Of a stretch of DNA of 64,000 bases, positions 36,233-44,824 are shown piece by piece. How positions within the stretch are numbered: position 1 is the stretch's first letter; every line of letters begins with the position of its first letter. Under the pieces are notes generated by a model. That model ran no database searches and was not told the DNA's origin. It worked only from the letters and a program-made list of their open reading frames with translations. Source of the DNA: Pirellulales bacterium (lineage in GTDB: Bacteria; Planctomycetota; Planctomycetia; Pirellulales; PALSA-1355); NCBI GenBank assembly GCA_022844125.1, contig JALHMI010000006.1, positions 310,001-374,000 of the forward strand, in the 5' to 3' direction. A program made the translations under genes and the position numbers.

Positions 36233-38158
36233 TCACTCCAGCCCGATTGCCACCAGCTTCCGGTCCGACGTGGCTACCACGACAAACTGCTTGTCGCCGG
36301 CCATGTACGTCATCGGGGTACCGCTTGGCGCTGCCGGCAGTTGCACCTCGGCAACCACCTTGCCGTTCGCCTTGTCGAACGCGCGGAGCACGGCGCCGCC
36401 GCCCCCTGAGCGTCCGCCGCGACCGGCCGAACCTTGCCCGATGAACAGCAACGACTTGGTGAGCACCGGTCCGCCGCCACCGCTTCCCAGCGGGCCAACG
36501 TCTTTACCGACCAGCTCGCTGACCTTTTCGCGGGGGCCATCGCCGTGCGGCACCATCCAGGCGTGATCGCCCGTGTTCAGGTCGATCGCCGTGATCCGTC
36601 CCCAGGGCGGCTTGAACAGCGGCAAACCCTTCGGGCCGTTGACCGGCTGGCCGAACGCACCGCCGCCCCGCACGAACGTCAGGTTCGAACGCTTCGGATC
36701 GGGCCGTTGCAGCTTGACCGAGATCGGCGCCGAGATCGACGGAACATAAAGCATGCCCGTTTCCGGATCGAATGCCGCTCCCCACCAGTTCGCTCCGCCG
36801 GCCCAGCCGGGCAGATTGATCGTGCCCTTCTCCGTGGGCGGAGTAAATAGCGGTCCGTGATCGAAAGCGTCGAGCAGTTTCTTGGCCTCAGCCTTCAGCT
36901 CAGGCGTAAAGTCGATCAGGTTCTCTTCCGTCGCCCCTTGCAGTTCATACGGCGCGGGCTTGGTTGGCACGGGCTGCGTCGGCGAAAGCTTCTCGCCCGG
37001 CACGGCGCTGGGCGGAACTTGCTTTTCTTCGATCGGCCACACCGGTTCGCCCGTCTTGCGATTGAATACGAACGTGAAGCCGGTCTTGGTGATTTGCGCG
37101 ACGGCCGGAATCTCTTTGCCATCGACCTTGATGTCGCACAGAATTGGCGCGGCGGGCAGATCGTAGTCCCACACGCCGTGGTGCACGGTTTGGAAGTGCC
37201 ACACCCGCTTGCCGGTCTTGGCCTCGACGCACACCAGCGATTCGGCGAACAGATTGTCGCCGTGCCGCTGTCCGCCATACCAGTCGTTGGTCGGCGTGCT
37301 AAGCGGGAAGTAGAAGTACCCCAGCTCTTCGTCGGCGCTCATCAGCGTCCAGAGGTTCGTGTTGCCGGTGTACTTCCAGGAGTCGTTCTCCCAGGTTTCG
37401 TTGCCGAACTCGCCTTCGCGCGGGATGGTGTGGAAGGTCCAGGCCGGCTTACCGGTCCGCACGTCGTAGGCCTGTACATCTCCCTTGGGAGCTTCTTTCT
37501 GCTGGGGACCATCGTTGATCGACGAACCCACGGCCACCACATCGCGGCAGACCAGCGGTGGCGAAGTGATCGTGTAATTCTCGGGAGCCTGGGCGCCTTC
37601 GATGCCGGCGGCCACGTTCACGCGGCCACCTTCGCCGAACTCGCTGATGCCCTTGCCGGTCTTGGCGTCGATCGCGTACAGGTAGCCGTCATGCGCGGCC
37701 AGGAACAATCGTTCCTCCTTACCGTCCGTCCAGTAGTCGATCCCTCGGTGCACAAAGCCCAGGTTGGTGGGACGGCCCGCCTCGTAGGCCTTGGGATTGA
37801 ACACCCACAGCGTCTCGCCCGTCGCGCCGTCGATGGCCGCGACTTGGGCGAGCGAGGTGCTGGTGTACAGTATTCCGCCCACCGCCAGCGGAGTGTACTC
37901 GTGCGCGAAGGAGAACAGCCGGCGGTTCTTGTCCTGAATCGGAATGTCCGGCGAGTCCCAGGTCCAGAGGATCTTCATCTTGCTGGCGTTCTCGGCGTTG
38001 ATCTGATCGAGCGGAGCATACTTCATGCTCCCTTTGTCGCCACTGTAATGCCGCCAGTCGCCGACGGGCTGTTTCTCGGCAGCCAGCAAGGTAGTGGCCG
38101 TGGCGAGCACAAGGCAGAACGACGCAACGAGCGCAAACGGGTGCAGTCTGGCGACCAT
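36233..38158 (-). CDS. Exported PQQ-dependent dehydrogenase-like quinoprotein
   Basis: 641 residues from the ATG at 38158, which starts the signal peptide ([26 protein letters not shown]). The sequence follows the membrane/soluble quinoprotein dehydrogenase family: [85 protein letters not shown] and LGTP-like PSGTPMTY. No haem motif is present, so electrons would leave via another carrier. A Gly-rich loop ([11 protein letters not shown]) interrupts the last blades. The substrate (glucose, alcohol or other polyol) is not determinable. Confidence 0.92.
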   Translation of the reverse strand: MVARLHPFALVASFCLVLATATTLLAAEKQPVGDWRHYSGDKGSMKYAPLDQINAENASKMKILWTWDSPDIPIQDKNRRLFSFAHEYTPLAVGGILYTSTSLAQVAAIDGATGETLWVFNPKAYEAGRPTNLGFVHRGIDYWTDGKEERLFLAAHDGYLYAIDAKTGKGISEFGEGGRVNVAAGIEGAQAPENYTITSPPLVCRDVVAVGSSINDGPQQKEAPKGDVQAYDVRTGKPAWTFHTIPREGEFGNETWENDSWKYTGNTNLWTLMSADEELGYFYFPLSTPTNDWYGGQRHGDNLFAESLVCVEAKTGKRVWHFQTVHHGVWDYDLPAAPILCDIKVDGKEIPAVAQITKTGFTFVFNRKTGEPVWPIEEKQVPPSAVPGEKLSPTQPVPTKPAPYELQGATEENLIDFTPELKAEAKKLLDAFDHGPLFTPPTEKGTINLPGWAGGANWWGAAFDPETGMLYVPSISAPISVKLQRPDPKRSNLTFVRGGGAFGQPVNGPKGLPLFKPPWGRITAIDLNTGDHAWMVPHGDGPREKVSELVGKDVGPLGSGGGGPVLTKSLLFIGQGSAGRGGRSGGGGAVLRAFDKANGKVVAEVQLPAAPSGTPMTYMAGDKQFVVVATSDRKLVAIGLE

Positions 38159-38250
38159 AAGAAAGCGAGCCCCCTGGTAGATTCGCAACGAACGAGACCG
38201 GCGGCAGAACTGTCGCCGAGCCGAAATTATGACCTAGCTTGCGGGCGGGT

Positions 38251-39003
38251 TCAACAAGCCCACCGCCAGCTTTTTCGGGCGACTGTTTCGCGGTAATTCC
38301 CACCGAGCGTCCCCCCACCGACGGCAGAAGCACGCCTGAGTCGGCTTCTTCGAGTGCACTGCCGTTCGGCTTGACCTGGCAATTGCTCTGCACACTTGGC
38401 CACCAGCCGGACGAGTGCATGCCAGTCCATCGGTTTGATGGCATAGTCGTCGCAGCCCGCCTTCAGGCAGCGCCCCCGCCGCGCACCGCGTGGGCCGTCA
38501 GGCCGATAAATCGCCCCTGATACTTGGCCGCTCGCAGCCGCTCGGCCGCCTGATTCCCATCGACCAGCGGCATCTGAATATCCAGCAGCACCACGTCAAA
38601 GGGCTCTCCCGCGGCTCTTGCCGCCAGCGCCGCGCGACCTCGCCATCGCATACTGTGCTAACCCGCGCGCCGGCTTGTTCCAGCACATACCAGATCAACC
38701 GCCGGTTGTCAGGTCCATCCTCGGCCAGCAGCACCCGGCGGTCGAGGCTCGGCGCTTGCCAATCAGATTGATCAGAATCTGACGCAGCCGCAGTGGATCG
38801 GTCGTGATTGCGTCGGGAATGGGTCCGCGGAACTTCAGATTCAGGGTCAGGCATTTGTGCTTCGCTCGGATGCGCATCATCCGCACGATGTCGCTTACCG
38901 TTTCGACCGGCGAACAGTCTTCCTCCTCGAGCACGAATTTGCGACTTCGATCTTTGACAGGTCGAGAATGTCGCCCATGATCTGCACCGCCCAGGCTTGG
39001 GAA
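38251..39003 (-). pseudogene. Decayed hybrid sensor histidine kinase / response regulator
   Basis: Read across three frames, fragments of one protein appear in order: phosphoacceptor-domain end QAWAVQIMGDILDLSKIE (from ~39003), then RKFVLEEEDCSPVETVSDIV to LRLRQILINLIG in another frame, directly joined to the receiver domain start SLDRRVLLAEDGPDNRRLI, then FDVVLLDIQMPLVDGN to GLTAHAVRGG in a further frame, and finally RCLKAGCDDYAIKPMDWHALVRLV. At least four frameshifts are needed, the ATPase domain after the N-box start is deleted and the sensor end is missing. No frame could make a functional protein. The receiver retains its Asp and KP motif, so decay appears recent. Confidence 0.88.
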
Positions 39004-39188
39004 GCCCGTTTGCATTCTGGCACAACGGTAAACCAGCCTATTTGCGGCCAGCGGCCGCCCGGCGATCAGTCTGATTCGGCACTAGTCGCGCGCGAGAAAG
39101 GTCTCCGAACGTGAATTCATCAGGAATCGACGACCCCGCCGCGGCAAACGTGCTGTTTCGCACTGAAGCTGCCCGCTGTCCCTCCACG

Positions 39189-39201
39189 GCACGTGACGTG
39201 C
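39189..39201. promoter_or_regulatory. Short inverted repeat upstream of the PDZ gene
   Basis: GCACGT-G-ACGTGC, a 13-base dyad 57 bases before the PDZ gene ATG. It may be an operator; no family can be assigned and chance is possible. Confidence 0.3.
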
Positions 39202-39257
39202 ACAAGCTGGCGGTGTCACGTTAGATCAAGCGGGAAGGGCATTCGGAGGACCTTGTC

Positions 39258-40325
39258 ATGTCGTCGAAAATCGCAACCAGCATCCCCTGTAGTCGTGGTC
39301 TCGTCCGTTGGACTCTCGTGGTCACCCTCGGAGCGCTGGGATTCAGCGCCGCGAACGCGCGCGGGCAAGCACTCCCTCCTGATCCAGTGGACACAGTGAC
39401 CGAAGCCGAGAATGTTCCACGCGAAGCTGAACGAGCGCCAGAAGATGCCCAGCCACTGCCACTGCCAGCGCCGGCAGTCGATCAGCCGTCTAATAGCGCC
39501 TCGCAAACCCAGGCGCAAGAACAGCCGCTTGCGCCGCCGACCACGGACGAGGGGACGACCGCCGCAGCAATGACCGCGCCGCCCGCGCGAATCGACTTCC
39601 GCCGTTTCGGAGTGAGGTTCGAAAACGCGCTCACATCGACTCAACCCACACCCTCAGATCAAGCAGGGCCCGGCGCGCTCACGATCGCCAAAATTCGCAC
39701 GCCCAGCGCCGCCAGCCAACTCGGCCTTCAGTCGGGCGACCAGATCGTCTCTATCGGTGACCAGTCGGTGGCGACTATTGGCCAGATTGGCCAGGCAATA
39801 GAGAAGGCACTCGCCACGGGCCCACGCGAGGATCACGTCGCGATTCCGCTGGTCGTGCGGCGCGAGGGCGTGGAACAGTCCTTTACGATCTCCAACGCCG
39901 AGCTAACGATGGCCGGCTACGGTCCGCTGCTCACCGAGTTCGGCCACTACGTCCCGGCGCAGCACGTCACCGGTTACCGCGGCGCGATGGACGATCCCCA
40001 CATTCCGGCTAATCCGGCCGGCGCGTACCTCGGCGTTGAGCTTGCCAGCCAGTATCGCAATGCCGCGATCGTCTCCCGCGTGCTGCCGGGCACTCCGGCC
40101 GCCGAGGCTGGGTTGCAGGAAGGCGATCGCATCTTCGCCATCAACAATCGGCCCATCGAATCTCCCAACGAGCTCATTTTCTGGGTTGGACAAATGCAGC
40201 CAGGTGACTCGATTGAGATCAGTTTCGAACGGGCACACGACGTCGACGTCACGCTTGGCACGCGCGCCCCGCATGCTAGCGAGCAGCCGGCTCCAGCCTC
40301 GCCCGCGCCAGCACCGGGTAACTAG
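39258..40325 (+). CDS. Exported protein with two PDZ domains
   Basis: 355 residues, GGAGG before the ATG. An N-terminal signal or anchor (RWTLVVTLGALGFSAANA) and a Pro/Ala/Gln-rich linker (~40-105) precede two PDZ modules: residues ~108-205 (TPSAASQLGLQSGDQIVSIGDQSV) and ~245-335 (AYLGVELASQ, GTPAAEAGLQEGDRIFAINNRPI). The C-terminus is Ala/Pro-rich. No trypsin-like protease domain is present, so it is an adaptor-like relative of the PDZ part of DegP/HtrA. It probably binds protein C-termini in the periplasm. A strong terminator follows. Confidence 0.88.
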   Translation: MSSKIATSIPCSRGLVRWTLVVTLGALGFSAANARGQALPPDPVDTVTEAENVPREAERAPEDAQPLPLPAPAVDQPSNSASQTQAQEQPLAPPTTDEGTTAAAMTAPPARIDFRRFGVRFENALTSTQPTPSDQAGPGALTIAKIRTPSAASQLGLQSGDQIVSIGDQSVATIGQIGQAIEKALATGPREDHVAIPLVVRREGVEQSFTISNAELTMAGYGPLLTEFGHYVPAQHVTGYRGAMDDPHIPANPAGAYLGVELASQYRNAAIVSRVLPGTPAAEAGLQEGDRIFAINNRPIESPNELIFWVGQMQPGDSIEISFERAHDVDVTLGTRAPHASEQPAPASPAPAPGN

Positions 40326-40360
40326 TAGCAGAGTTTACTTGGCTAGAGCCGAAGGAGTTG

Positions 40361-40390
40361 AAACCCTCGCCCAGGTGCGAGGGTTTTCTT
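40361..40390 (+). terminator. Intrinsic terminator of the PDZ gene
   Basis: Perfect 10-bp stem AAACCCTCGC with GCGAGGGTTT around CCAGGT, continuing into TTCTT. It lies 35 bases past the stop. Confidence 0.88.
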
Positions 40391-40486
40391 AATGAGACCG
40401 AGGAGAGTCTCCGCAGCTCGCGTTATCAATTCGCCGAGCCTGTGGTATTCTTCTACAGGTTCATGGTCTTTGCTCGGAGAATTCTG

Positions 40487-41470
40487 ATGCGGCTCGTCGC
40501 GCTCGCCTTGCTACTACTCGTTCCGCTGCAGACGCTCCGCGCCGAGGAGTCCGCCGAGGCGGGCAGGGGCGGCGAACTGGCCAAGCTCGTCGCTCCCTTC
40601 GTCGACCATCAAACGCTGGCCGTGATCCATGCCGACCTCGCGTCGTTCGACGCGGTCGACACGACTGATGTCCTGGCCGAATTCTTCCACCTCGGCGATG
40701 ACACACGCGACTTCCTGCAATCCGAGATTGCGCCGATCGCGGTTGTCGCCCAGTCGCTGCCGCCGGAGGCCAGGTTCGACATCTTCTTTGTCGTCAGTTT
40801 TTCCGATCTGGCGAAAGTGCCGCTGTTTATCGTCATGCCGCTTGCAGGTGGCGCACCGGCCGCGCCTGTCGCACTGGAAATTCGGCACGGACTTTCCGAC
40901 CGCTTTCGCACCGAGATCATCAGTGAAGAAGTTCACGGCGCGCTCATCACCGGCACGCCCCACACGATCCATCGGCTGAAGAAGCTGCCGCCTGCTCCGC
41001 GTCCCGAGATCGCGGCCGCGTTCGAAGCCGTGAGCGACAGCGAGCTGCAGGTGCTCATGGTCCCTTCGGCCAACGCCCGCAAGGCGCTGGAACTGGTCTA
41101 TCCGAAGCTGCCCGCGTCGCTCGGCGGCGGACCGACGCGGGACCTGATGCAGAAATTTGAATGGCTGGCCGTCGGACTCACGCTGCCGCCAAACGATTCG
41201 GGCCTCCGCGCCGTCATGCAGTCAACCAGTGAAGACGCGGCCCAACAGCTCGCTGAATCGGTGACAACGTTGGTCGCTGCACTCAACAAGGACACGGCGC
41301 TCGAAGCTTCGCACGCCTCCAAGCTCACCGAACGGATCGTGCCGGAAATCGAAGGCACGCGGATCACCATCGAGGTGACCGCCGCGGTCGACGAGGTGGC
41401 CGACTACGGCACGCTGCTGGCGCCGCTGTTCACGATGGCGGGGCCAGCCGCCACGCCGGCCGCCGAGTAG
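40487..41470 (+). CDS. Exported protein of unknown function
   Basis: 327 residues. I chose the ATG at 40487 because GGAGA lies 7-8 bases before it and a signal peptide (MRLVALALLLLVPLQTLRAE) follows; an ATG at 40463 is an alternative. The mature protein is an alpha/beta sequence (ELAKLVAPFVDHQTLAVIHADLASFD, ALELVYPKLPASLGGG, WLAVGLTLPPNDSGLRAVMQ) with no recognisable catalytic motif. The phrase FEWLAVGL...AVMQS with repeated alternating strands suggests a two-lobed fold resembling planctomycete exported hypothetical proteins. Function unknown. Confidence 0.8.
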   Translation: MRLVALALLLLVPLQTLRAEESAEAGRGGELAKLVAPFVDHQTLAVIHADLASFDAVDTTDVLAEFFHLGDDTRDFLQSEIAPIAVVAQSLPPEARFDIFFVVSFSDLAKVPLFIVMPLAGGAPAAPVALEIRHGLSDRFRTEIISEEVHGALITGTPHTIHRLKKLPPAPRPEIAAAFEAVSDSELQVLMVPSANARKALELVYPKLPASLGGGPTRDLMQKFEWLAVGLTLPPNDSGLRAVMQSTSEDAAQQLAESVTTLVAALNKDTALEASHASKLTERIVPEIEGTRITIEVTAAVDEVADYGTLLAPLFTMAGPAATPAAE

Positions 41471-41790
41471 TCGAGCCGCCGGGTGGCGGATGGAGCAGTC
41501 GGTTCCGGTTCTGCCGCTCCCAGTTTCGGCGAAGCGACTTTTGGCCTTTCTTTTGCGGTGTTTCTGCTCGGCAAGGCCACGTTCGGGTCGAGGAATGCAC
41601 CAATTTGCGACTGAGAGTGCCCCTTTCTTTCGCTGAGGGAATTCGTACTGAGATCCTTTGTTCGTCTTTCCGTGGGGTCTCAACCGTGCACTCTCTGGCA
41701 GTTACCTAGCTTTGCTTGAACTTCGTCCGCTGATTTCTTACTCTGCGAACACTGCGGTTCACTAATCTGTTCTCCATCAGGACGACTCCC
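41471..41790. other. Intergenic region before the DUF1579 gene
   Basis: 320 bases without a gene. A weak plus-strand promoter candidate is TTGAAC (41716-41721), 17 bases, then TACTCT (41739-41744), about 45 bases before the ATG. AGGA at 7 bases is the ribosome-binding site. I see nothing else. Confidence 0.45.
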
Positions 41791-42333
41791 ATGCTTCGCA
41801 CCATCCTTGCTCTGGCAGTTCTCGCTGGCGCAGCGTCGCAGATCTGCGCTCAGGACTTCCCCGCTCCGCCCAAGCCGACCAAAGAGCACCAATGGCTCAA
41901 GCAGTTCGTCGGCGAGTGGGATGCGGACAACGAAGCCTCCTTCGGCGAGGAGCAGATCACCTGCACCGGCAAACAAAGTTCGCGGATGCTCGGCGACTAC
42001 TGGGTGATCAATGATGGCGAACTGACCCCCATGGGAACGGTCATGAAGTCGCTGCAGACGATCGGTTATGACCCGGCGAAGAAGAAATTCATCGGTACCT
42101 TTATCAGCTCCGGCGACGGCACATTCTGGGTCTACGAAGGCACGCTCGACAAAGCCGGTAAGAAGCTCACACTCGAGGCCGACGGCCCCAACATGCTGAC
42201 CGGCAAGACGACCAAGTTTCGCGATTCTTACGAGATCAAAACGCCCGACCACATCGCGATGACGGGCGAGATGCTTGGCGACGACGGCAAGTGGATCACG
42301 TTCATGACCGGCAACTTCCAGCGGAAGAAGTAG
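41791..42333 (+). CDS. Exported DUF1579 family protein
   Basis: 180 residues with a signal peptide (MLRTILALAVLAGAASQICA). The mature part follows the DUF1579 pattern: EHQWLKQFVGEWDADNE, GDYWVINDGEL, TIGYDPAKKKFIGTFIS, FWVYEGTLDKAGKKLTLEADGP, then a final ITFMTGNFQRK. This is a lipocalin-like beta-barrel family of unknown ligand, common in planctomycetes. It lies alone between an unknown exported protein and a convergent DUF2892 gene. Confidence 0.92.
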   Translation: MLRTILALAVLAGAASQICAQDFPAPPKPTKEHQWLKQFVGEWDADNEASFGEEQITCTGKQSSRMLGDYWVINDGELTPMGTVMKSLQTIGYDPAKKKFIGTFISSGDGTFWVYEGTLDKAGKKLTLEADGPNMLTGKTTKFRDSYEIKTPDHIAMTGEMLGDDGKWITFMTGNFQRKK

Positions 42334-42371
42334 CGGACGTACAAAGAACCGGTGCCGGGAACCTGTTTTAG

Positions 42372-42394
42372 AAAACGGTTACTGGCGCCGTTTT
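42372..42394. terminator. Possible bidirectional hairpin between convergent genes
   Basis: AAAACGG and CCGTTTT form a 7-bp stem around 9 bases, with T-rich flanks on both strands. The stem is AT-rich at its base, so stability is moderate. It lies between the ends of the DUF1579 and DUF2892 genes. Confidence 0.4.
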
Positions 42395-42419
42395 CGCGAT
42401 GGCACCCGTTTTCGCGCGG

Positions 42420-42890
42420 CTATCGCTGCGGTCGATCAAATTCCTCCTGGATAATTTCCGCCTCGTCCTTTGTCCGACCTTCGCGCCGCCGCAGTTCTTT
42501 CACTTCCTCGGCCGCGATCAGCCTGGCCTGCTCTTCGTCCCGGCCCCGTGCGACCTGCGCTTGCGTGAGCTTCTCCACGCGATCCTTGTCAATCTGGTTC
42601 TTCGCCGGGTATTCATACTCGGGTTCCGGCTCGAAGGTGATGCCGCCCTGGTCCTCTTCGCGGGCAGTGCTGATGCCAAGCATGTCGTACGCATGGCAAT
42701 GCCCGGTGAGACCGCGATAGCCGGCTGCTGCGCCGACCGCCGCCAGCAGCAGTCCGCGAGTCAGGCTGCGCGACATCAATCCACCGGCGAGCAGCGCCCC
42801 GCCGACGCCCAGCGAGATCTTGCGTTCGAGCTTGCTGATGTTTCGGTTCAATTTGGGCCGCGCCGAAGCCTCTTTGTGAGCTGATTGCAT
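42420..42890 (-). CDS. DUF2892 (YgaP-like transmembrane) protein with charged C-terminal tail
   Basis: 156 residues from the ATG at 42890. Residues ~12-70 match the YgaP-like membrane domain: NRNISKLERKISLGVGGALLAGGLMSR, LLLAAVGAAAGYRGLTGHCHAYDMLGI, two membrane segments with the conserved GHC-type Cys. A long acidic/basic helical tail (~75-156; KNQIDKDRVEKLTQAQVARG to EEFDRPQR) is cytosolic and unusual for the family. No rhodanese domain is attached. Role unknown; related proteins are associated with sulfur metabolism or stress. Confidence 0.85.
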   Translation of the reverse strand: MQSAHKEASARPKLNRNISKLERKISLGVGGALLAGGLMSRSLTRGLLLAAVGAAAGYRGLTGHCHAYDMLGISTAREEDQGGITFEPEPEYEYPAKNQIDKDRVEKLTQAQVARGRDEEQARLIAAEEVKELRRREGRTKDEAEIIQEEFDRPQR

Positions 42891-43073
42891 GATGGATGTC
42901 CTTGTTGGCAGTGAACCGAGCGGCACAGCCAGTTGAGTCTGCCGCGTCTTTCCGTAGAGGAAGCAACAACCATGCCGTCTCGCTCGATTCAAGGTATAGA
43001 AGGGAATCCGCTCTCATGGCCTGTCGGTGGCGAGCCTCCCGCGCACGAAGCTCGCATTCCAGAATTGCCAGCC

Positions 43074-44414
43074 CTAAGGTCTGGCCTGTCGGCGGCGCAT
43101 CGAGGCGCGGCCCACAAGCAGCAGCATCCCAATGGCGGCCAGCGCGACCGTGCTCGGCTCGGGCACGGCCCTGAGCCGCACGTTGTCGAAGTTGACTTGC
43201 CCACGATTGAGCGTGGTAGTCGAAGTCGCCTGAAAGACGAAGTTCAGGGGCTGCAGAAGCTCCTCCGGCGTCAACAGACGTGTGTCCAGCACGATCGAGT
43301 TGTCGCGCGACCACGTGCCATCCGCCAAAGCCGAAAGTTGTACAAGCTGATAGGCCTCGCCCACCTGCTGCGAGAAATCCACCAGATCATCGCCCAGCGT
43401 GAAGAATGCCTTGACGGAAATGAAAGGATCCATGTCGTTATTCGGCAGGTTGCCGTTGTCGGTCAGGTCGCGGTTTCCTACGTCGAACGTGACGGTGTAC
43501 TGCATGTTGGGCTTCAGGCTCCCGCCAGCCAGGATCGTCTGATACATGCTTGCGGTGCCGTTCTCTACGTTGATGAACGCGGCATGAGATCCACCCGCGG
43601 CGTTCGGCTTGAATAGGGGGCCGGTCATCGTTTGCACGCTGGCGTAGTTGTTGGGAGTACCCGGCGCCACGCCAATCCATCCTTCTGCGCTGGGATCGGT
43701 GCTGATAGTGCCATTTTCGAAGCCGCCGTTTAGCAAGTCCGGCACATCAGTCCCAGCGATCGGGCGGCTCGCCACAATCTGTCCGCTGACGGTCATCATC
43801 AAGCCTGTCGAAGCCGTTCCGCTTCCTTGAAATGGAATGACGACACGATAGGAATTCCCCACGGTCGTAAAAGTGGCTGGACTCATTCCAACATTGCTGA
43901 GCTTTAACGAGTTCGTCGTCGTCGAGGATGATGGCCCCGTATCCTGGTAGCTGAACGTTTTCGTCAGGAAGGAAAGGTTGATTCCCGAAGGTGTCAAGAC
44001 TCCTCCCGGAGCAATTGTTAAGGGGCCGCTCGACAAAAAGATGTCCGTGGCTCCCAGCGTCGCGTATCCCGTGTTGTTGACGCCGAAGGCGTGATCGACC
44101 TGAATCGCATAGTCAGCCGACGTGTCGGCCGGAAGGAATGAACCGAGTTGTGGCGCGGTATACATACTGCTTCCGAGCAGGCGAATTTGATTAGCATCCG
44201 AAAGCAGGACGTCCAAGTGGCCTCCGTAATAGTTAGTTAGGCTCGAGCCCGGCTGCGCAACGATCGGCTGTGTGTTGTAGGTGCCCCCGATGGTGAGAAA
44301 CGAACTCGTGGGATCGACCACGAACGGCGCCGCCATCGCGGAAGGTGGAGCGAATGAATCTGTGGCCGTTGACAAGAATGTGGCAAACCAAAGCAGAAAG
44401 ACAGATCGGGGCAT
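43074..44414 (-). CDS. PEP-CTERM sorting domain protein with an N-terminal beta-rich region
   Basis: 446 residues. A signal peptide (MPRSVFLLWFATFLSTATDS) leads into a long Ser/Thr/Gly-rich beta region. Around residues 228-420 lies a jelly-roll-like carbohydrate-binding-type segment (LLNGGFENGT, GSHAAFINVENGTASMYQTI, TVTFDVGNRD, NFDNVRLR). The C-terminus is RAVPEPSTVALAAIGMLLLVGRASMRRRQARP, a complete PEP-CTERM tail. It is expected at the cell surface or matrix. It resembles the exported lectin-like PEP-CTERM proteins of exopolysaccharide producers. A good promoter lies about 190 bases upstream. Confidence 0.92.
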   Translation of the reverse strand: MPRSVFLLWFATFLSTATDSFAPPSAMAAPFVVDPTSSFLTIGGTYNTQPIVAQPGSSLTNYYGGHLDVLLSDANQIRLLGSSMYTAPQLGSFLPADTSADYAIQVDHAFGVNNTGYATLGATDIFLSSGPLTIAPGGVLTPSGINLSFLTKTFSYQDTGPSSSTTTNSLKLSNVGMSPATFTTVGNSYRVVIPFQGSGTASTGLMMTVSGQIVASRPIAGTDVPDLLNGGFENGTISTDPSAEGWIGVAPGTPNNYASVQTMTGPLFKPNAAGGSHAAFINVENGTASMYQTILAGGSLKPNMQYTVTFDVGNRDLTDNGNLPNNDMDPFISVKAFFTLGDDLVDFSQQVGEAYQLVQLSALADGTWSRDNSIVLDTRLLTPEELLQPLNFVFQATSTTTLNRGQVNFDNVRLRAVPEPSTVALAAIGMLLLVGRASMRRRQARP

Positions 44415-44824
44415 GGTAACCTGCGCGCGAAAGAATCAAGGGAGATGCTCACAGCGGCGCTCATGACAGCGACCGCGAGCGAAGACCAGTGCGGGCAACG
44501 TGCCGCCTCGGTCACTTGATGAAGAAAGGTTGGCGCAGTAGCAAGGCCCAAGGGGAGTTCCGGACGGGCTTGCCGTTCAGCAGGCCGGGGATCGTCGCCA
44601 CGCATGATAGTTGACCCCTCCGGTCACTTCAACAGGTGCCCGGTGGTGAACGAAACGCCAGCTCTCAGGCGTCTGCGTTCGCCGCCGTGTAGACTCTTCA
44701 CCTCCGCCCGACGTCCGGCCGCAAGATCGTTATCCCACGGCAATTAGGCGCGAGTTCCCCGCAACTTATCGCCCGGGCTAAAAAACCACGTGACGCTTGA
44801 GGTTCACCAGCCTACATATATGTC
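44415..44824. other. Divergent intergenic region upstream of the PEP-CTERM gene and giant membrane protein
   Basis: 410 bases without a gene. It contains the minus-strand promoter at 44604-44632. For the plus-strand giant protein I find no strong promoter; the last 60 bases are AT-richer (CATATATGTCGTG). No RNA structure is evident. Confidence 0.5.
44604..44632 (-). promoter_or_regulatory. Candidate promoter of the second PEP-CTERM gene
   Basis: Minus strand TTGAAG (44627-44632), 17 bases, TATCAT (44604-44609, 5 of 6 to consensus). The predicted start is about 183 bases before the ATG, so the leader is again long. Confidence 0.4.

Noticed and set aside
36857-38296. 479-codon plus-strand frame opposite the quinoprotein gene
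   Set aside because: Shadow of a strongly supported PQQ-dehydrogenase-like gene; it lacks any domain and continues into the kinase pseudogene.
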